A stretch of 6,342 bases of DNA from Clostridia bacterium (GTDB lineage Bacteria; Bacillota; Clostridia; Christensenellales; Aristaeellaceae), in NCBI GenBank assembly GCA_900754755.1, contig CAAEEC010000362.1, positions 1 through 6,342 on the forward strand, given 5' to 3'. Shown here piece after piece: positions 5,476 to 6,342 of this stretch. Each line of letters begins with the position of its first letter. Within the stretch, counting starts at the first letter, position 1. The notes under the pieces are model-generated. The model did no database searches. It saw only the letters and a program-made list of their open reading frames with translations, and was not told the DNA's origin. Position numbers and translations under genes: made by a program.

Positions 5476-6342
5476 ATGACACCGCGCATCGAGGCCCTAA
5501 AACAGTATTTTGTGCTGGACAAGGCGCACCACGCCGTCCGCGTCCCCGCGCCCGGGGCGGAAGGCGCTCCCTATCGGGACGCCGCCCTCCCCGCCCACCG
5601 CAGGAGCGCGCTGCGGCTGAAAGCGGCGCTGGAAGCGGAAACGCCGGTGATCTTCCCGGAGGAGCGCATCGTGGCCACGCGCACGCGTCCCGCCCTGCCA
5701 GGCATCTTTACCGAAGAAGAATGGCGCGGGATCGAAAGCCGCCATTTCATCCATGAGCGCGGCTACGCTTCCAATCTCTCGCCCGATTACGAGCGCATCC
5801 TACAAGAAGGGCTGATCGCCCAGCGCGCGCGCCTGCAAAACGGCGAATATGGCGATAGCGTGCGCATGACCATCGACGCAGTGCTGGACTTCGCGCGGCG
5901 CTACCGCGAAGAGGCGCTGCGCCAGGGGCAGGCGGATATCGCCGCGCGGCTCGAACGCGTGCCCACCTATGGCGCGCGCACCTTTCCGGAAGCGCTGCAA
6001 AGCCTGCGCATCCTGCATTACGCGATGTGGTGCGAGGGCGAATACCACAACACGCTGGGCCGCTTCGACCAATACATGTATCCCTATTTCCAGCGCGACC
6101 GGGAATCCGGCGCGCTCGCGCCGGAAGAAGCCCTCGAATGGTTGGAAGAATTCTTTCTCAGTCTCAACCGCGACAGCGACCTCTACCCCGGCATGCAGCA
6201 GGGCGACAACGGCCAGAGCATGGTGCTGGGCGGCACGGCGCGCGGCGGCGGAGAGGGATTCAATCCGCTCAGAGAGGCGTGCCTCGCGGCCAGCCGCGAG
6301 CTGGGCGTGATCGACCCCAAAATCAACCTGCGCGTGAACCGA
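5476..6342 (+). CDS. Pyruvate formate-lyase-like glycyl radical enzyme, N-terminal 289 residues (3' truncated)
   Basis: The frame is open from the ATG at 5476 to the end of the window (289 codons, no stop); family members are usually around 700-850 residues. Family signs are FPEERIVATRTRPALPGIF (the entry region where relatives have an E-x-I-V/L-G pattern), NLSPDYERIL, GRFDQYMYPYF from residue 195 (the GRxDQxxxPY signature of PFL-type enzymes), QQGDNGQSMVLGG (241-253) and IDPKINLRVN at the edge. The active-site cysteine and the C-terminal glycyl-radical loop are beyond the window, so activity and reaction (C-C lyase, dehydratase or other) cannot be judged. The enzyme should be oxygen-sensitive and need a radical SAM activase, which may lie downstream. 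It is in one operon with the glycosidase (11-base gap), which suggests a substrate released from the same glycan. It is probably not classical pyruvate formate-lyase, given the context and its divergent N-terminus. Confidence 0.88.
   Translation, partial: MTPRIEALKQYFVLDKAHHAVRVPAPGAEGAPYRDAALPAHRRSALRLKAALEAETPVIFPEERIVATRTRPALPGIFTEEEWRGIESRHFIHERGYASNLSPDYERILQEGLIAQRARLQNGEYGDSVRMTIDAVLDFARRYREEALRQGQADIAARLERVPTYGARTFPEALQSLRILHYAMWCEGEYHNTLGRFDQYMYPYFQRDRESGALAPEEALEWLEEFFLSLNRDSDLYPGMQQGDNGQSMVLGGTARGGGEGFNPLREACLAASRELGVIDPKINLRVNR

Noticed and set aside
3770..5482. 570-residue open frame on the minus strand across the glycosidase gene
   Set aside because: It mirrors the GH127-type gene, covers its promoter region and RBS, and shows no family motif. 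The sense frame has conserved catalytic residues and a strong RBS.
5969..6310. 113-residue frame inside the glycyl radical enzyme gene
   Set aside because: It is a shifted reading of a frame that carries GRFDQYMYPYF and other family motifs and stays open to the window edge.

Overview
The window reads as chromosomal DNA of a fairly GC-rich Gram-positive anaerobe, most likely of the Clostridia. The signs are strong AGGAGG-type ribosome binding sites, a TTG start on rho, a Rho with a long disordered insertion, a LacI-family regulator beside a sugar gene, and an oxygen-sensitive glycyl radical enzyme. The taxon is inferred from gene content only. All genes lie on the + strand.

Left part (1-2580), housekeeping. 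The 3' end of a probable SAM-dependent RNA methyltransferase is followed after 80 bases by rho, the transcription termination factor. Its RNA-binding and ATPase parts are orthodox. Between the N-terminal domain and the RNA-binding domain sits a disordered insertion of about 290 residues, with an Ala/Glu/Pro-rich part, an AT-hook-like basic patch, and 15 spaced RYD/RYE motifs in a Gln-rich stretch. A strong intrinsic terminator (2526-2577) closes this unit.

Right part (2638-6342), a carbohydrate locus. A LacI-family regulator (2702-3703) comes first, then a GH127-type glycosidase with no signal peptide (3791-5464), and 11 bases later the first 289 codons of a pyruvate formate-lyase-like glycyl radical enzyme that runs off the window. 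The regulator and the glycosidase each have a promoter of the same design (TTG-N3, 17-base spacer, extended -10 TGCTATGCTATA). An 18-base palindrome with a central CG, the usual form of a LacI-family operator, lies between the glycosidase promoter and its RBS.

A reasonable model is that the LacI protein represses the glycosidase/glycyl-radical operon until a sugar ligand enters the cell. The glycosidase would then split an imported arabinose-containing (or related) glycoside, and the radical enzyme would act on a product or linked moiety. Substrates, transporter and radical-activating enzyme cannot be seen here. The most interesting points are the repeat-rich Rho insertion and the pairing of a cytoplasmic GH127-type enzyme with a glycyl radical enzyme of unknown reaction.
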